From: Pseudomonas fluorescens
GTDB lineage: Bacteria > Pseudomonadota > Gammaproteobacteria > Pseudomonadales > Pseudomonadaceae
DNA: 64,000 bases
Reading direction: 5' to 3'
Assembly (NCBI RefSeq): GCF_001648775.1
Contig: NZ_LVEJ01000007.1
Coordinates: 88,228 to 152,227 of the forward strand
Shown here: positions 26,907 to 36,346 of the stretch, one piece after another
How positions within the stretch are numbered: position 1 is the stretch's first letter
Layout: every line of letters starts with the position of its first letter
Translations under genes and position numbers: made by a program
The notes under the pieces: generated by a model
The model's database searches: none
Seen by the model: the letters and a program-made list of their open reading frames with translations, nothing else
What the model was told of the DNA's origin: nothing

Positions 26907-26912
26907 TATAGT
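26907..26912 (+). promoter_or_regulatory. -10 element of the universal stress protein promoter
   Basis: TATAGT, properly placed downstream of the ANR box and without a good -35, as expected for an activator-dependent promoter. Confidence 0.55.
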
Positions 26913-26952
26913 TGTGCAACGCCGTGCCTTTTCTTTGCTGGAGACTCCGCTC

Positions 26953-27816
26953 ATGCAAGCCATTCGCAGCATTCTGGTGGTCATCGAACCCGAACATTCG
27001 GAAAGCCTGGCGCTCAAGCGCGCCAAGTTGATCGCCGGCGTGACCCAGGCCCATCTGCACCTGTTGGTGTGCGACAAGAAGCACGACCACGCCGGCATGC
27101 TTGGCGTGCTCAAAGCCGCGTTGCTGGCCGACGGTTACAGCGTGACCACCGAACAGGCGTGGAACGAAAGCCTGCACGAAACCATCATCGATGTGCAGCA
27201 GGCCGAAGGTTGCGGGCTGGTGATCAAACAGCATTTCCCTGACAGCTCGCTGAAAAAAGCCCTGCTGACCCCGGCGGACTGGAAACTCCTGCGCCACTGC
27301 CCGACCCCGGTACTGCTGGTGAAAACCGCCGGTTCGTGGAAAGACAAGGTGGTTCTGGCGGCGGTGGATGTCGGCAATGCCGATGGCGAGCACCGGCATC
27401 TGCACACGACGATCATTGATCACGGCTATGACATTGCCAGCCTGGCCAAGGCGCATCTGCATGTGATCGCGGCGCATCCATCGCCGATGCTCTCGGCAGC
27501 CGATCCGACGCTGCAACTGAGCGAAACCATCGAGGCGCGCTATCGCGAGCAATGCCGGGCGTTTCAGGCGGAATTCGATGTCGATGACGCCCATCTGCAC
27601 ATCGAGGAAGGCCCGGCGGACGTGTTGATCCCGTTCATGGCGCACAAGCTGCAGGCAGCGGTGACAGTGATTGGCACGGTGGCGCGCACCGGGTTGTCAG
27701 GGGCGTTGATTGGCAATACCGCGGAAGTGGTGCTGGATGCGCTGGAAAGCGATGTGCTGGTGCTCAAACCGCAGGAGGTTGAGGATCATTTGCTGGAGCT
27801 GGCGGTGAAACACTGA
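26953..27816 (+). CDS. Universal stress protein with two Usp domains
   Basis: 287 residues, two tandem UspA domains (about 1-140 and 145-287). The second ends with IGTVARTGLSGALIGNTAEVVLDALESDVLVLKP, the G-x-x-G-(9)-G-S/N phosphate-binding pattern of ATP-binding Usp proteins. The ATG at 26953 begins the first domain and follows CTGGAG. The ANR-type promoter suggests induction at low oxygen, as known for Usp genes in P. aeruginosa. Confidence 0.92.
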   Translation: MQAIRSILVVIEPEHSESLALKRAKLIAGVTQAHLHLLVCDKKHDHAGMLGVLKAALLADGYSVTTEQAWNESLHETIIDVQQAEGCGLVIKQHFPDSSLKKALLTPADWKLLRHCPTPVLLVKTAGSWKDKVVLAAVDVGNADGEHRHLHTTIIDHGYDIASLAKAHLHVIAAHPSPMLSAADPTLQLSETIEARYREQCRAFQAEFDVDDAHLHIEEGPADVLIPFMAHKLQAAVTVIGTVARTGLSGALIGNTAEVVLDALESDVLVLKPQEVEDHLLELAVKH

Positions 27817-27837
27817 GACTTGTGCTGTATTTGATGG

Positions 27838-27908
27838 CCCCTTCGCGAGCAAGCTCGCTCCCACATTTGGAATGCATTCTCCTGTGGGAGCGAGCTTGCT
27901 CGCGAAGC
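27838..27908. repeat. Inverted REP pair, reversed polarity
   Basis: CTTCGCGAGCAAGCTCGCTCCCAC followed 25 bp later by its inverse, between convergent genes; it abuts the stop of the DUF1289 gene. Confidence 0.9.
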
Positions 27909-27910
27909 TT

Positions 27911-28420
27911 TCAGGCGCCGAAGGCGTCTTTCAAAAAGCCCGGGGCGATGTAGCGTTGATAGTGCGCTTCCGACAGCAGGAAAAATTCCCGATCAATGGC
28001 ATCGCGCAATTCCGGCAGGTTCCAGTCGCGAAACTCCGGCAGCAGCACCATGCCGTAAGCCTCGAGATTAATGATCACCCGCGCGCCGCGCGCAATCAGC
28101 TGATACGCCCAGCAATATTCCGATTGATGCGGTACGAAGCGGATCTTGCGCTGTTCGAGCTGCTCGCGCAGGCGCGCCGAATCGAAAATCTCGACCTTGG
28201 CCGCCATCACTTGTGACAGCAATTGCTCCAGCCGCAACCACACCGCGCGCTTTTCCTCCTCGTTGTAACCGTTCCAGTGGATCACTTCGTGGTGGAAACG
28301 CTTGCAGCCACGGCACACCAGATCACCGTAAACAGTGGAGCAGAGGCCGACGCAGGGAGTCTTGATGGTCTGATTGGGCATAAGATAGGCAAAACACTGA
28401 AACGCGGAACAGGTCGGCAT
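27911..28420 (-). CDS. DUF1289 domain protein
   Basis: 156-169 residues. The N-terminal cysteine block KTPCVGLCSTVYGDLVCRGCKRFHHEVIHW is the DUF1289 zinc-type motif (four cysteines). The remaining ~100 residues are a Pseudomonas-type extension of unknown role. The start at 28420 has an AAAGGG site; 28381 (MPNQTIKTPC) is the more usual family N-terminus and is also possible. Confidence 0.85.
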   Translation of the reverse strand: MPTCSAFQCFAYLMPNQTIKTPCVGLCSTVYGDLVCRGCKRFHHEVIHWNGYNEEEKRAVWLRLEQLLSQVMAAKVEIFDSARLREQLEQRKIRFVPHQSEYCWAYQLIARGARVIINLEAYGMVLLPEFRDWNLPELRDAIDREFFLLSEAHYQRYIAPGFLKDAFGA

Positions 28421-28447
28421 GTTAGCCCTTTGTCGGGCATTGATCAC

Positions 28448-28849
28448 CCCTCAAACATCAGGGGCAACGTCTGGCGCAGCGTTCCACCCGCGCACAGACA
28501 ACGCCACCAAAGTCCAATAGAGCCCGACTTACCTTTAAATTTTTTTTGCCGTAGAATCAGCCAGCCTTTTAAGGCGCCAATGTCCGTTAGAAGCTGTTTT
28601 CAAAGCGTCACGAGCACAGTCGTTCCTTCAGAGCGGTGTTGGCGAGGGGTTTTTCCAGCGGGGAAAAATCCAGCGCCAACCCTCATCAGCTCCCCGTTCT
28701 GCAGGCGTAAAACTTTGAAAGCAGCTTCTGTAAGGAATGCCCGGTAATTCTGGCTAAGTGGCCCACAACGCCACGCAGCGCATGAGTACGTGCATTTCGC
28801 GACGAGCGTCCCGGACAGCCATTTGGGACCACTGATGAGGGTAATAACT
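28448..28849 (+). promoter_or_regulatory. acnB promoter and long leader
   Basis: TTACCT (28529-28534) and TAGAAT (28552-28557), 17 bp apart, form a plausible sigma-70 promoter. It would give a leader of roughly 285 nt. The leader contains a hairpin at about 28638-28679 (GGCGAGGGGTTTTTCC ... GGAAAAATCCAGCGCC). No gene is seen in this region. Confidence 0.5.
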
Positions 28850-31459
28850 GTGCTTGAAGCCTACCGCAAACATATCGAAGAGCGTGCAGCACTGGGTATC
28901 GTTCCCCAGCCGCTTAACGCCGAACAAACCGCAGGCCTGGTCGAGCTGCTGAAGAACCCTCCGGCTGGCGAAGAAGCTTTCCTCGTTGACCTGATCACCA
29001 ATCGCATTCCACCAGGCGTGGACGAAGCGGCCTATGTAAAAGCCGGCTTCCTGTCTGCACTGGCCAAGGGCGAAGTCTCCTCCCCTCTGCTCGACAAAAA
29101 GCGCGCTGTAGAACTGCTCGGCACCATGCAGGGCGGCTACAACATCGTCACTCTGGTTGACCTGCTGGACGACGCCGAGCTGGCGCCAGTCGCTGCCGCG
29201 CAACTCAAGCACACCCTGCTGATGTTCGATGCGTTCCACGACGTCGCCGAAAAAGCCAAGAACGGTAACGTTCACGCTAAAGCCGTGCTGCAATCCTGGG
29301 CTGACGGCGAGTGGTTCAAAAACCGTCCGACCCTGGCCGACAAGATCAGCCTGCGCGTATTCAAGGTTACCGGCGAAACCAACACCGACGACCTGTCCCC
29401 TGCTCCAGATGCCTGGTCGCGTCCAGATATCCCGCTGCACGCCCTGGCCATGCTGAAAATGGCCCGTGACGGCATCGTTCCTGATCAGCAGGGCGCCATC
29501 GGCCCGATGAAGCAGATCGAAGAAATGCGCGGTCAAGGCTTCCCGATCGCCTACGTCGGTGACGTGGTCGGTACCGGTTCGTCGCGTAAATCCGCTACCA
29601 ACTCGGTGCTGTGGTTCTTCGGTGACGACGTTCCTTACGTGCCGAACAAGCGTGCTGGCGGTTTCTGCTTCGGCAGCAAAATCGCTCCGATCTTCTACAA
29701 CACCATGGAAGATGCCGGCGCACTGCCAATCGAGTTCGACGTTTCCAACATGAACATGGGCGACGTGATCGACCTGTACCCGCATGCTGGCAAAGTCTGC
29801 AAACACGGCACCGACGAAGTCCTGACCACCTTCGAAATGAAGACCCCGGTGCTGTTGGACGAAGTCCGCGCCGGCGGCCGTATCCCGCTGATCATCGGCC
29901 GTGGCCTGACCGAGAAGGCTCGCGCCGAGCTGGGTCTGCCAGCGTTCGACCTGTTCAAAAAGCCTGATGCACCGATCGAAAGCACCAAGGGTTATACCCT
30001 GGCGCAGAAAATGGTCGGCAAGGCTTGCGGTCTGGCAGAAGGCAAAGGCATCCGTCCTGGCACCTACTGCGAACCGAAGATGACCACCGTAGGTTCTCAG
30101 GACACCACCGGTCCAATGACCCGTGACGAACTGAAAGACCTGGCGTGTCTGGGCTTCTCCGCTGACCTGGTAATGCAGTCGTTCTGCCACACCGCGGCCT
30201 ATCCAAAGCCGATCGACGTGACCACCCACCACACCCTGCCTGACTTCATCATGACCCGCGGCGGCGTTTCCCTGCGTCCGGGCGACGGCATCATCCACTC
30301 GTGGCTGAACCGCATGCTGCTGCCAGACACCGTCGGTACCGGTGGTGACTCGCACACCCGTTTCCCGATGGGCATCTCGTTCCCGGCCGGTTCCGGTCTG
30401 GTCGCGTTCGCCGCAGCCACCGGCGTTATGCCGCTGGACATGCCGGAATCGATCCTGGTGCGCTTCAAAGGCAAAATGAAACCTGGCATCACCCTGCGTG
30501 ACCTGGTTCATGCGATTCCGTACTTCGCCATCCAGAACGGTCTGCTGACCGTCGAGAAGAAAGGCAAGAAAAACGCCTTCTCCGGCCGCATTCTGGAAAT
30601 CGAAGGTCTGGAAGGTCTGACCCTGGAGCAGGCGTTCGAACTGTCCGACGCCTCGGCCGAACGTTCGGCTGCCGGTTGCACCATCAAGCTGTCGAAAGAG
30701 TCGATCACCGAGTACCTGAACTCCAACATCACCCTGCTGCGCTGGATGATCGGCGAAGGCTACGGCGATGCGCGTACCCTGGAACGCCGTGCGCAAGCGA
30801 TGGAAGCCTGGGTGGCCAACCCGGAACTGATGGAAGCCGATGCCGACGCCGAATACGCCGAAGTCATCGAAATCGATCTGGCCGACATCAGCGAGCCGGT
30901 ACTGTGCGCGCCGAACGATCCGGACGACGCCCGTCTGCTGTCCAGCGTTGCTGGCGAGAAGATCGACGAAGTGTTCATCGGTTCGTGCATGACCAACATC
31001 GGTCACTTCCGCGCTGCCGGTAAGTTGCTGGATCAGGTCAAGGGTCAGCTGCCAACCCGTCTGTGGCTGTCGCCGCCGACCAAAATGGACGCTCACCAAC
31101 TGACCGAAGAAGGCTACTACGGCATCTACGGCAAGGCTGGCGCGCGCATGGAAATGCCAGGCTGCTCCCTGTGCATGGGTAACCAGGCACGTGTAGAGCC
31201 GAACGCGACTGTTGTGTCGACGTCGACCCGTAACTTCCCGAACCGTCTGGGCGACGGCGCGAACGTCTACCTGGCTTCGGCTGAGCTGGCGTCCGTGGCT
31301 TCGATCCTGGGTCGCCTGCCGACCGTCGAGGAGTACATGGAATACGCTGGCAAGATCGACAGCATGGCGGCCGATATCTACCGCTACCTGTCCTTCGACC
31401 AGATTGCCGAGTTCCGTGAAGCTGCTGCGAACGCCAACATCCCGGTCGTTCAAGCCTAA
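28850..31459 (+). CDS. acnB: Bifunctional aconitate hydratase B / 2-methylisocitrate dehydratase
   Basis: 869 residues, the usual AcnB length. It isomerises citrate to isocitrate in the TCA cycle. The start is a GTG at 28850 (reading [16 protein letters not shown]), preceded by GATGAGGG. The order is the AcnB one: N-terminal HEAT-like domain, then swivel domain, then catalytic domains. [4Fe-4S] ligands are in [20 protein letters not shown] and [11 protein letters not shown] terminator follows. Confidence 0.98.
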   Translation: MLEAYRKHIEERAALGIVPQPLNAEQTAGLVELLKNPPAGEEAFLVDLITNRIPPGVDEAAYVKAGFLSALAKGEVSSPLLDKKRAVELLGTMQGGYNIVTLVDLLDDAELAPVAAAQLKHTLLMFDAFHDVAEKAKNGNVHAKAVLQSWADGEWFKNRPTLADKISLRVFKVTGETNTDDLSPAPDAWSRPDIPLHALAMLKMARDGIVPDQQGAIGPMKQIEEMRGQGFPIAYVGDVVGTGSSRKSATNSVLWFFGDDVPYVPNKRAGGFCFGSKIAPIFYNTMEDAGALPIEFDVSNMNMGDVIDLYPHAGKVCKHGTDEVLTTFEMKTPVLLDEVRAGGRIPLIIGRGLTEKARAELGLPAFDLFKKPDAPIESTKGYTLAQKMVGKACGLAEGKGIRPGTYCEPKMTTVGSQDTTGPMTRDELKDLACLGFSADLVMQSFCHTAAYPKPIDVTTHHTLPDFIMTRGGVSLRPGDGIIHSWLNRMLLPDTVGTGGDSHTRFPMGISFPAGSGLVAFAAATGVMPLDMPESILVRFKGKMKPGITLRDLVHAIPYFAIQNGLLTVEKKGKKNAFSGRILEIEGLEGLTLEQAFELSDASAERSAAGCTIKLSKESITEYLNSNITLLRWMIGEGYGDARTLERRAQAMEAWVANPELMEADADAEYAEVIEIDLADISEPVLCAPNDPDDARLLSSVAGEKIDEVFIGSCMTNIGHFRAAGKLLDQVKGQLPTRLWLSPPTKMDAHQLTEEGYYGIYGKAGARMEMPGCSLCMGNQARVEPNATVVSTSTRNFPNRLGDGANVYLASAELASVASILGRLPTVEEYMEYAGKIDSMAADIYRYLSFDQIAEFREAAANANIPVVQA

Positions 31460-31474
31460 CGCTGCAACGCAATG

Positions 31475-31513
31475 AAAAACGCCGCCCATCGTCAGATGAG
31501 CGGCGTTTTTTTA
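31475..31513 (+). terminator. Rho-independent terminator after acnB
   Basis: Stem AACGCCGC / GCGGCGTT with further internal pairing (CATC/GATG), followed by seven T. Confidence 0.9.
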
Positions 31514-31528
31514 TGCCTTACACCTGGA

Positions 31529-31620
31529 CCCTGTGGGAGCGAGCCTGCTCGCGAAGGCAATTCATCAGCCAATAGTCACATCGACTGACACACCGCTTTC
31601 GCGAGCAGGCTCGCTCCCAC
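31529..31620. repeat. Inverted REP pair
   Basis: Opposed REP cores (CTGTGGGAGCGAGCCTGCTC and GCGAGCAGGCTCGCTCCCAC) between acnB and the converging SulP gene. Confidence 0.92.
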
Positions 31621-31664
31621 CTTTAATTCCTGCCAGACAAGAGAATTGCATTTTCCCCATAGGG

Positions 31665-33347
31665 TTATGGGTTGAGCTTGAGGGCTTTCTGTACAGCGCC
31701 ATCCACGCTCAAACCGCTGAGGATCACACCATTGGCCTGCACTTGCGGCAAGGCGTCCAACACCGTCAGCGCTTCATGCTTGAGCCGCGCCAGAATCAGC
31801 CGTTTGCCCTCCTGATGCACCCGCAAGAAAAACTCCTGCATCGCCTCGATGCTGGTGCCATCCAGATCCGGCGTCTCCTCAAGGCTCAGAATCACCGTGT
31901 GCAGCGGCACCTCTGTATGACGGATCAGCCGTAACGCCGCCCCGAGAATGCGTTCAACGTTGGCGAAGAACAATGCCTCACTCGGTCGAATGATCAGTAC
32001 GCCCGGCTCCGTCTGCGCAATCGGATGACGCTGCACATCGACAAAATCATGCCCGCCATCGATCCGCCCCAATACCTGAATGTCCGCCGCCGACATCTGT
32101 TTGAGCATCAGCAACACACTGATCGCCACCGCCACCAGCAAGCCATCCAGCACGCCAAGCACGAGCACCGCCGCAACGGCACAAATCACCAACACCCGAT
32201 CCCGGCGCCAGATGAAATACCGGCCCAGCGGCTGCAAACTCAAGCCACGCCCCAACGCATGCATGACAATCGCGGCGAGGATCGGCTCCGGCGTGAGGGC
32301 AATCCACGGCAGCACCGTCAGCACGATGATCAGCACCACCAGCGCCGCCACCCCGCCGGCCCAGCGTGACGTCGCCCCTGCCGCTTCATTCGCCGAGGTC
32401 GCCGAATACCCGGCGCCTGCCGGCATGCCATGAAACAACCCGCAAAGCAGGTTCGACGCACCCAGCGCCAGCAGATCGCGGTTTGAGTTGACGCGGTCGC
32501 CATGCTTGAGCGCATACGCACTGATCGAGCCATACGACTCTGCATACAGAATCATCACCAGGGCAAACCCTACCTCGCCCAAGCGCAGCCAATCGGCGAA
32601 CGGCAGCACTGGCAAATTGGGCACTTCCAGGCTGAGGTCGATCATGCCGATCATCTTTACGCCGTACGTCGGCAGGTTCAGCCATTGCCCGGCGGCGATG
32701 CCGATCACCACCACCAGCAAGCCTGCGGGCACCCGCGGGAATCGCGAAAACACACCGAGCAGCACCAGCGCGACGGCAGCGACAGCGGCAGCCGGCCAGT
32801 TCCATTGCGGCAGCTGTTCAAGCAGTTGCGGGGCGAAGCGCACCAGATTGGCATCGGTCAGATGCACGCCGACCACGCTGGCGACCTGCTTGAGAATGAT
32901 CGTCAGCGCCAGGCCGAAGGCAAATCCGCGTAAAACCGGTTTGGCGATGAACGACGTGACGCTGCCGAGGCGAAAGATCCCGGCCAGCAAAAACAACCCA
33001 CCCGTGACCAACACCAGGCCGACCGCCAGGGTCGAGCGCAACTGCGGGTCACCATTGGCCAGCGTCGCCGTCGCCGCTGCCAGCACAGCCGCCGAAGAAG
33101 ACGTCGCCGACACAATCGCAAAACGACTGGTGCCGAACACCCCATAACACAGCAACCCGGCAAACAGCGCGATCACCCCGGCCTGAGGCGCCAGTGCTGC
33201 GATGGTCGAATACGCCACCGCTTCGGGCAGCAAGAGGCCTGCGATGGACAGACCCGCAAGCACATCCTGCCAGCGGTTGATGGGTGCAACAGGTTGCGCG
33301 AGGCTCGACAATCCACTGTCTCCAGACGAAAAAAAACCGCTGTGCAT
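31665..33347 (-). CDS. SulP family anion transporter with STAS domain
   Basis: 560 residues. The membrane domain (about 20-420) begins WQDVLAGLSIAGLLLPEAVAYSTIAALAP, the SulP signature, and continues with AGLLCYGVFGTSRFAIVSATSSSAAVL. The cytoplasmic STAS domain follows (about 435-555), with the phospho-site-like DLDGTSIEAM. Members transport sulfate, bicarbonate or dicarboxylates; the substrate here is not evident. It stands alone. Confidence 0.9.
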   Translation of the reverse strand: MHSGFFSSGDSGLSSLAQPVAPINRWQDVLAGLSIAGLLLPEAVAYSTIAALAPQAGVIALFAGLLCYGVFGTSRFAIVSATSSSAAVLAAATATLANGDPQLRSTLAVGLVLVTGGLFLLAGIFRLGSVTSFIAKPVLRGFAFGLALTIILKQVASVVGVHLTDANLVRFAPQLLEQLPQWNWPAAAVAAVALVLLGVFSRFPRVPAGLLVVVIGIAAGQWLNLPTYGVKMIGMIDLSLEVPNLPVLPFADWLRLGEVGFALVMILYAESYGSISAYALKHGDRVNSNRDLLALGASNLLCGLFHGMPAGAGYSATSANEAAGATSRWAGGVAALVVLIIVLTVLPWIALTPEPILAAIVMHALGRGLSLQPLGRYFIWRRDRVLVICAVAAVLVLGVLDGLLVAVAISVLLMLKQMSAADIQVLGRIDGGHDFVDVQRHPIAQTEPGVLIIRPSEALFFANVERILGAALRLIRHTEVPLHTVILSLEETPDLDGTSIEAMQEFFLRVHQEGKRLILARLKHEALTVLDALPQVQANGVILSGLSVDGAVQKALKLNP

Positions 33348-33379
33348 CGGTGATGCGCAGCGGCGTACTGTAGCTCAAA

Positions 33380-33457
33380 AGCAAAAGATCACAGCCTTGT
33401 GCAGCGCCTGCCCAAGGATTCAGGCAATGGCTGCCGCAGGCTGCGATCTATTGATCC
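33380..33457. repeat. Palindromic repeat of the AAAGATC...GGCTGCGATC class
   Basis: AAAAGATCACAGCC at the left and GGCTGCGATCTATTG at the right form an imperfect inverted repeat around GCAGCGCCTGCC. This is a second common Pseudomonas intergenic repeat, unlike the GCGAGC REPs. It lies between the SulP and permease genes. Confidence 0.7.
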
Positions 33458-33461
33458 GGCT

Positions 33462-34742
33462 TTACATCGTCAGTTTGTAAACCAGTGCCGAAATCGCCAC
33501 CAGACCCACTGCCGTGACAAACACGTTCGATGCCTGACCGCGATAACGCGCCATCGCCGGAATCTTGCGAATCGCGTACATCGGCATCAGGAACAGAATC
33601 GCCGCAATCACCGGGCCGCCGACGGTTTCGATCATACCCAGAATGCTCGGGTTCAGAGTCGCGATGATCCAGCAGATCACCAGCATGAACGCCGCCACGA
33701 TGCGATCCAGTGCCTTGGCACTCGGACGCTTGCCGCTCTTCACGATCAAGCCTTTCAGGCCTTCGCTGGCACCGATGTAGTGACCGAGGAACGATTTCGA
33801 GATCGCCACGAACGCAATCAGCGGTGCAGCGAACTCGATGGTCGGATTGTTGAAGTGGTTGGCCAGGTACGACAGGATCGACAGGTTCTGCTCTTTGGCT
33901 TCAGCCAGTTGCTCTGGTGACAATGTCAGGACGCAACTGAAGACGAAGAACAGCACCATCAGCACCATCAGCGCATGGGCGCGGAACAGGATCTGCGAGC
34001 TGCGCTCATCGGCATGCACGCCGTACTGTCGCTTCTGATCCACCGCAAACGCCGAAATGATTGGCGAGTGGTTGAACGAGAACACCATCACCGGAATCGC
34101 CAGCCACAACGTGTGCAGCAGCGCCGACGGTGGTGGCACCTGCGAAACGGTGGTCAGAATGCCGCCGTTCCAGTGGGGAATCAGGTACACCGCCAGAAAC
34201 AGCAGCGCAACGATAAACGGATACACCATCAGGCTCATCGCCTTGACGATCGCCTCTTGGCCGCAACGCACCACAGCGAGCAAACCAAGAATCAGCACGA
34301 ACGACAGCAGCGCACGAGGCGGCGGAGTGATGTGCAATTGATGCTCAAGGAAACTGGCGACGGTGTTGGTCAGGCCAACGCTGTAGATCAACAGGATCGG
34401 GAAGATCGCAAAGAAGTACAACAGCGTGATCAGCGCACCGGCCTTGATGCCGAAATGCTGTTCGACCACTTCAGTGATATCGGCGCCTTCGCGACCGGAC
34501 AGCACAAAACGGGTCAGACCACGGTGCGCGTAGAACGTCATCGGGAACGCCAACAGCGCGAGAACGACCAGCGGCCAGAAGCCACCCAAGCCTGCGTTGA
34601 TCGGCAAATACAGGGTACCGGCGCCAATGGCCGTCCCGAACAACCCCAACATCCAGGTGGTGTCCTGGCGATTCCAGCTCGAAAGTTCAGCGGGTGCTGC
34701 TGCATCAAAGCGCTCTTCGACGCTATTGGCCTGATCATTCAT
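33462..34742 (-). CDS. Serine/threonine-type amino acid permease (HAAAP family, SdaC-like)
   Basis: 426 residues with about 11 hydrophobic helices. WMLGLFGTAIGAGTLYLPINAGLGG near the N-terminus is the HAAAP signature and FSFNHSPIISAFAVDQKRQYG the SdaC-like loop. It is a proton- or sodium-coupled inner-membrane amino acid importer, most likely for serine. The start is placed at 34742 (MNDQANSVEER), the conserved beginning. It stands alone; no serine dehydratase is adjacent. Confidence 0.88.
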   Translation of the reverse strand: MNDQANSVEERFDAAAPAELSSWNRQDTTWMLGLFGTAIGAGTLYLPINAGLGGFWPLVVLALLAFPMTFYAHRGLTRFVLSGREGADITEVVEQHFGIKAGALITLLYFFAIFPILLIYSVGLTNTVASFLEHQLHITPPPRALLSFVLILGLLAVVRCGQEAIVKAMSLMVYPFIVALLFLAVYLIPHWNGGILTTVSQVPPPSALLHTLWLAIPVMVFSFNHSPIISAFAVDQKRQYGVHADERSSQILFRAHALMVLMVLFFVFSCVLTLSPEQLAEAKEQNLSILSYLANHFNNPTIEFAAPLIAFVAISKSFLGHYIGASEGLKGLIVKSGKRPSAKALDRIVAAFMLVICWIIATLNPSILGMIETVGGPVIAAILFLMPMYAIRKIPAMARYRGQASNVFVTAVGLVAISALVYKLTM

Positions 34743-34975
34743 CCGGTCGGATCTCCGCATTCCGGTCACTTGCCACTCGGTCAGGACGCGTCGGAAAAAA
34801 CCGACAGACATGCTCCGGCCGAAACAGGGGCGCGATTCTCCGCGATAAATGAGCAGAAGCAAAGACTTAGCTGAGGAATGGTTGTGCGGAGCAGATCAGT
34901 GGGGTGTCGTTTTTGCGAAAATACCTGTCGTACACAGGCATTCAGACTGTCGTTAACAGGCATGTGCAAGGGTGC

Positions 34976-35158
34976 TCAGATGGCTCGGGCCAACACCATC
35001 ACGAAAGCGATCCCCGCCGCGCCCATCAACATTCCAAGGCTGAATAGCAAAACCGTTTCACGCCTTTCGGCTTTGCGAAAAGGCTTCATGGCTTCTCTGA
35101 ACTCAAACTCCTCTTGATACAGTCGGTCTATCCTGGCTCTGCTTTCCTCTGTGCTCAT
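34976..35158 (-). CDS. Small single-pass membrane protein
   Basis: 60 residues: a charged N-terminal helix (STEESRARIDRLYQEEFEFREAMKPFRKAERRE) then one membrane segment (VLLFSLGMLMGAAGIAFVMVLA). An AAAGGGG site precedes the ATG. Not recognised. It lies in lower-GC sequence next to a similar small gene and may be co-transcribed with it. Confidence 0.6.
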   Translation of the reverse strand: MSTEESRARIDRLYQEEFEFREAMKPFRKAERRETVLLFSLGMLMGAAGIAFVMVLARAI

Positions 35159-35226
35159 ACTGCCCCTTTTTCTTTTTTAATGCTCTGAGTCAACGCGTAT
35201 GCGCTACGGCAACCTGCTGCGCGCTC

Positions 35227-35421
35227 TTACAGCTTCATATAAAGCCCTACGGCGGTGGCAATTGCAGTTAATGCCCCAGCCCCCACCACAACGGGATACA
35301 AAAAAGTCTCAAGTTTCAGTTTTGCTTCCTCCGCCAAAAACTTGCGCCTCTCCGCACCAAGCTTTTGGGTTTCCGTTTGTAGCCTTTCGAGCTCTACATT
35401 TTTGTGGTCATCAAGATGCAT
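35227..35421 (-). CDS. Small coiled-coil membrane protein
   Basis: 64 residues: residues 1-38 are a charged probable coiled coil (HLDDHKNVELERLQTETQKL...), followed by one membrane helix (FLYPVVVGAGALTAIATAVGLYM). A good AAGGAAGG site precedes the ATG at 35421. The frame continues upstream but without a start signal. The layout matches the 60-residue neighbour downstream; the family is unknown. Confidence 0.6.
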   Translation of the reverse strand: MHLDDHKNVELERLQTETQKLGAERRKFLAEEAKLKLETFLYPVVVGAGALTAIATAVGLYMKL

Positions 35422-35744
35422 GAGCCTTCCTTGGCTGCTGGCAGTTAACGTTGGGGAAGCTTTTCCATCCTGACCACCTCCCATTACTGCCCCATGATTT
35501 CGCGTTAACCGCCGGCCCGATAGCAGATGAATCTGCCAAATTCGTAGGCAGAATCCGCGAATTTCGTAGGCCACCTCGTACCGAAACAACGCCAAAATCA
35601 ACATCCCGCTGGCACTGGGCGACGCGCCAAACCTGTGGGAGCGAGCCTGCTCGCGAAGGCGTCCGAGCAAACAGCGAAATACTTTCAATTTGACCCAGAT
35701 CATCTAGCGTCAATGAGTCCCCTGCCCCCCCGGAGTCTCCACCC
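35422..35744. other. Intergenic region with a single REP
   Basis: No supported gene. It contains TTCGTAGGCAGAATCCGCGAATTTCGTAGGCC (a local near-repeat around 35540-35572) and one unpaired REP at 35632-35662. The promoter for the leftward small genes probably lies here. Confidence 0.4.
35632..35662. repeat. Single REP palindrome
   Basis: CCTGTGGGAGCGAGCCTGCT followed by CGCGAAGGCG, with no inverted partner nearby, unlike most other copies here. Confidence 0.85.
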
Positions 35745-36128
35745 ATGCCCCTCGTCCGCGTCGACATCAAACAACACACCGACCCCACCTTCGCCAAACG
35801 CATCGGCGAGCAGATCTACGCCGCCATGCGCAGCACCATCAACGTGCCGGAACACGACAATTTCCAGATCCTCAACGAACACGACGGCGAGCATTTCATC
35901 TTCGACCCGCAATACCTCGGCATTCAGCGCAGCGAGCATCTGGTGATCATCCAGATCACCCTTAACGAAGGCCGAACGCTGGAGCAGAAAAAAGCCCTGT
36001 ACCAGACCATCGCCGACAACCTGAACACGCAACTGGGTATCCGCCTCGAAGACGTGTTCATCAACCTGGTGGAAGTGAAAAAAGAAAACTGGTCCTTCGG
36101 CAACGGCATCGCCCAGTACGCCAGTTGA
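35745..36128 (+). CDS. Tautomerase family protein
   Basis: 127 residues. The proline following the initiator Met (MPLVRVDI), the catalytic base of the tautomerase/MIF superfamily, is present. The rest (RIGEQIYAAMRSTINVPEHDNFQIL; LNEGRTLEQKKALYQTIADNL; EDVFINLVEVKKENWSFGNG) fits the YusQ-like tautomerases of this size. The substrate is unknown. A terminator follows. Confidence 0.9.
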   Translation: MPLVRVDIKQHTDPTFAKRIGEQIYAAMRSTINVPEHDNFQILNEHDGEHFIFDPQYLGIQRSEHLVIIQITLNEGRTLEQKKALYQTIADNLNTQLGIRLEDVFINLVEVKKENWSFGNGIAQYAS

Positions 36129-36255
36129 CAGCGGCGCAACGCCCCCAGCATGATCGGCCCATGAACCTTCGCTCGCTGTACCTCACCCGCACCACCACGA
36201 CCGCCACCGGCGGGTCGTGGTGTTTCTGCGTGAGGTAAGCCCAGCGCAGCAAACC

Positions 36256-36288
36256 CAAGGCCCCGCCAGCAATGGACGGGGCCTTGTT
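36256..36288 (+). terminator. Rho-independent terminator
   Basis: CAAGGCCCCG pairs with CGGGGCCTTG around a CCAGCAATGGA loop, followed by TTGTTT. It lies between the tautomerase and isochorismatase-like genes. A weaker hairpin (CACCACGACC/GGTCGTGGTG) lies at about 36190-36222. Confidence 0.75.
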
Positions 36289-36346
36289 GTTTCTCCCGTC
36301 CGTGCGGCTGCTGTTGCAAACCAGTAAGTCCTCAAGGAGAAACACC

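Noticed and set aside
28754..31489. A 911-codon open frame on the strand opposite acnB
   Set aside because: It is a shadow of acnB in GC-rich, codon-biased DNA. Its composition is dominated by His, Gln and Arg, and it has no family motif.
35451..35693. An 80-codon rightward open frame before the tautomerase
   Set aside because: It runs through a REP element (translation CGSEPAREG) and has no start signal.
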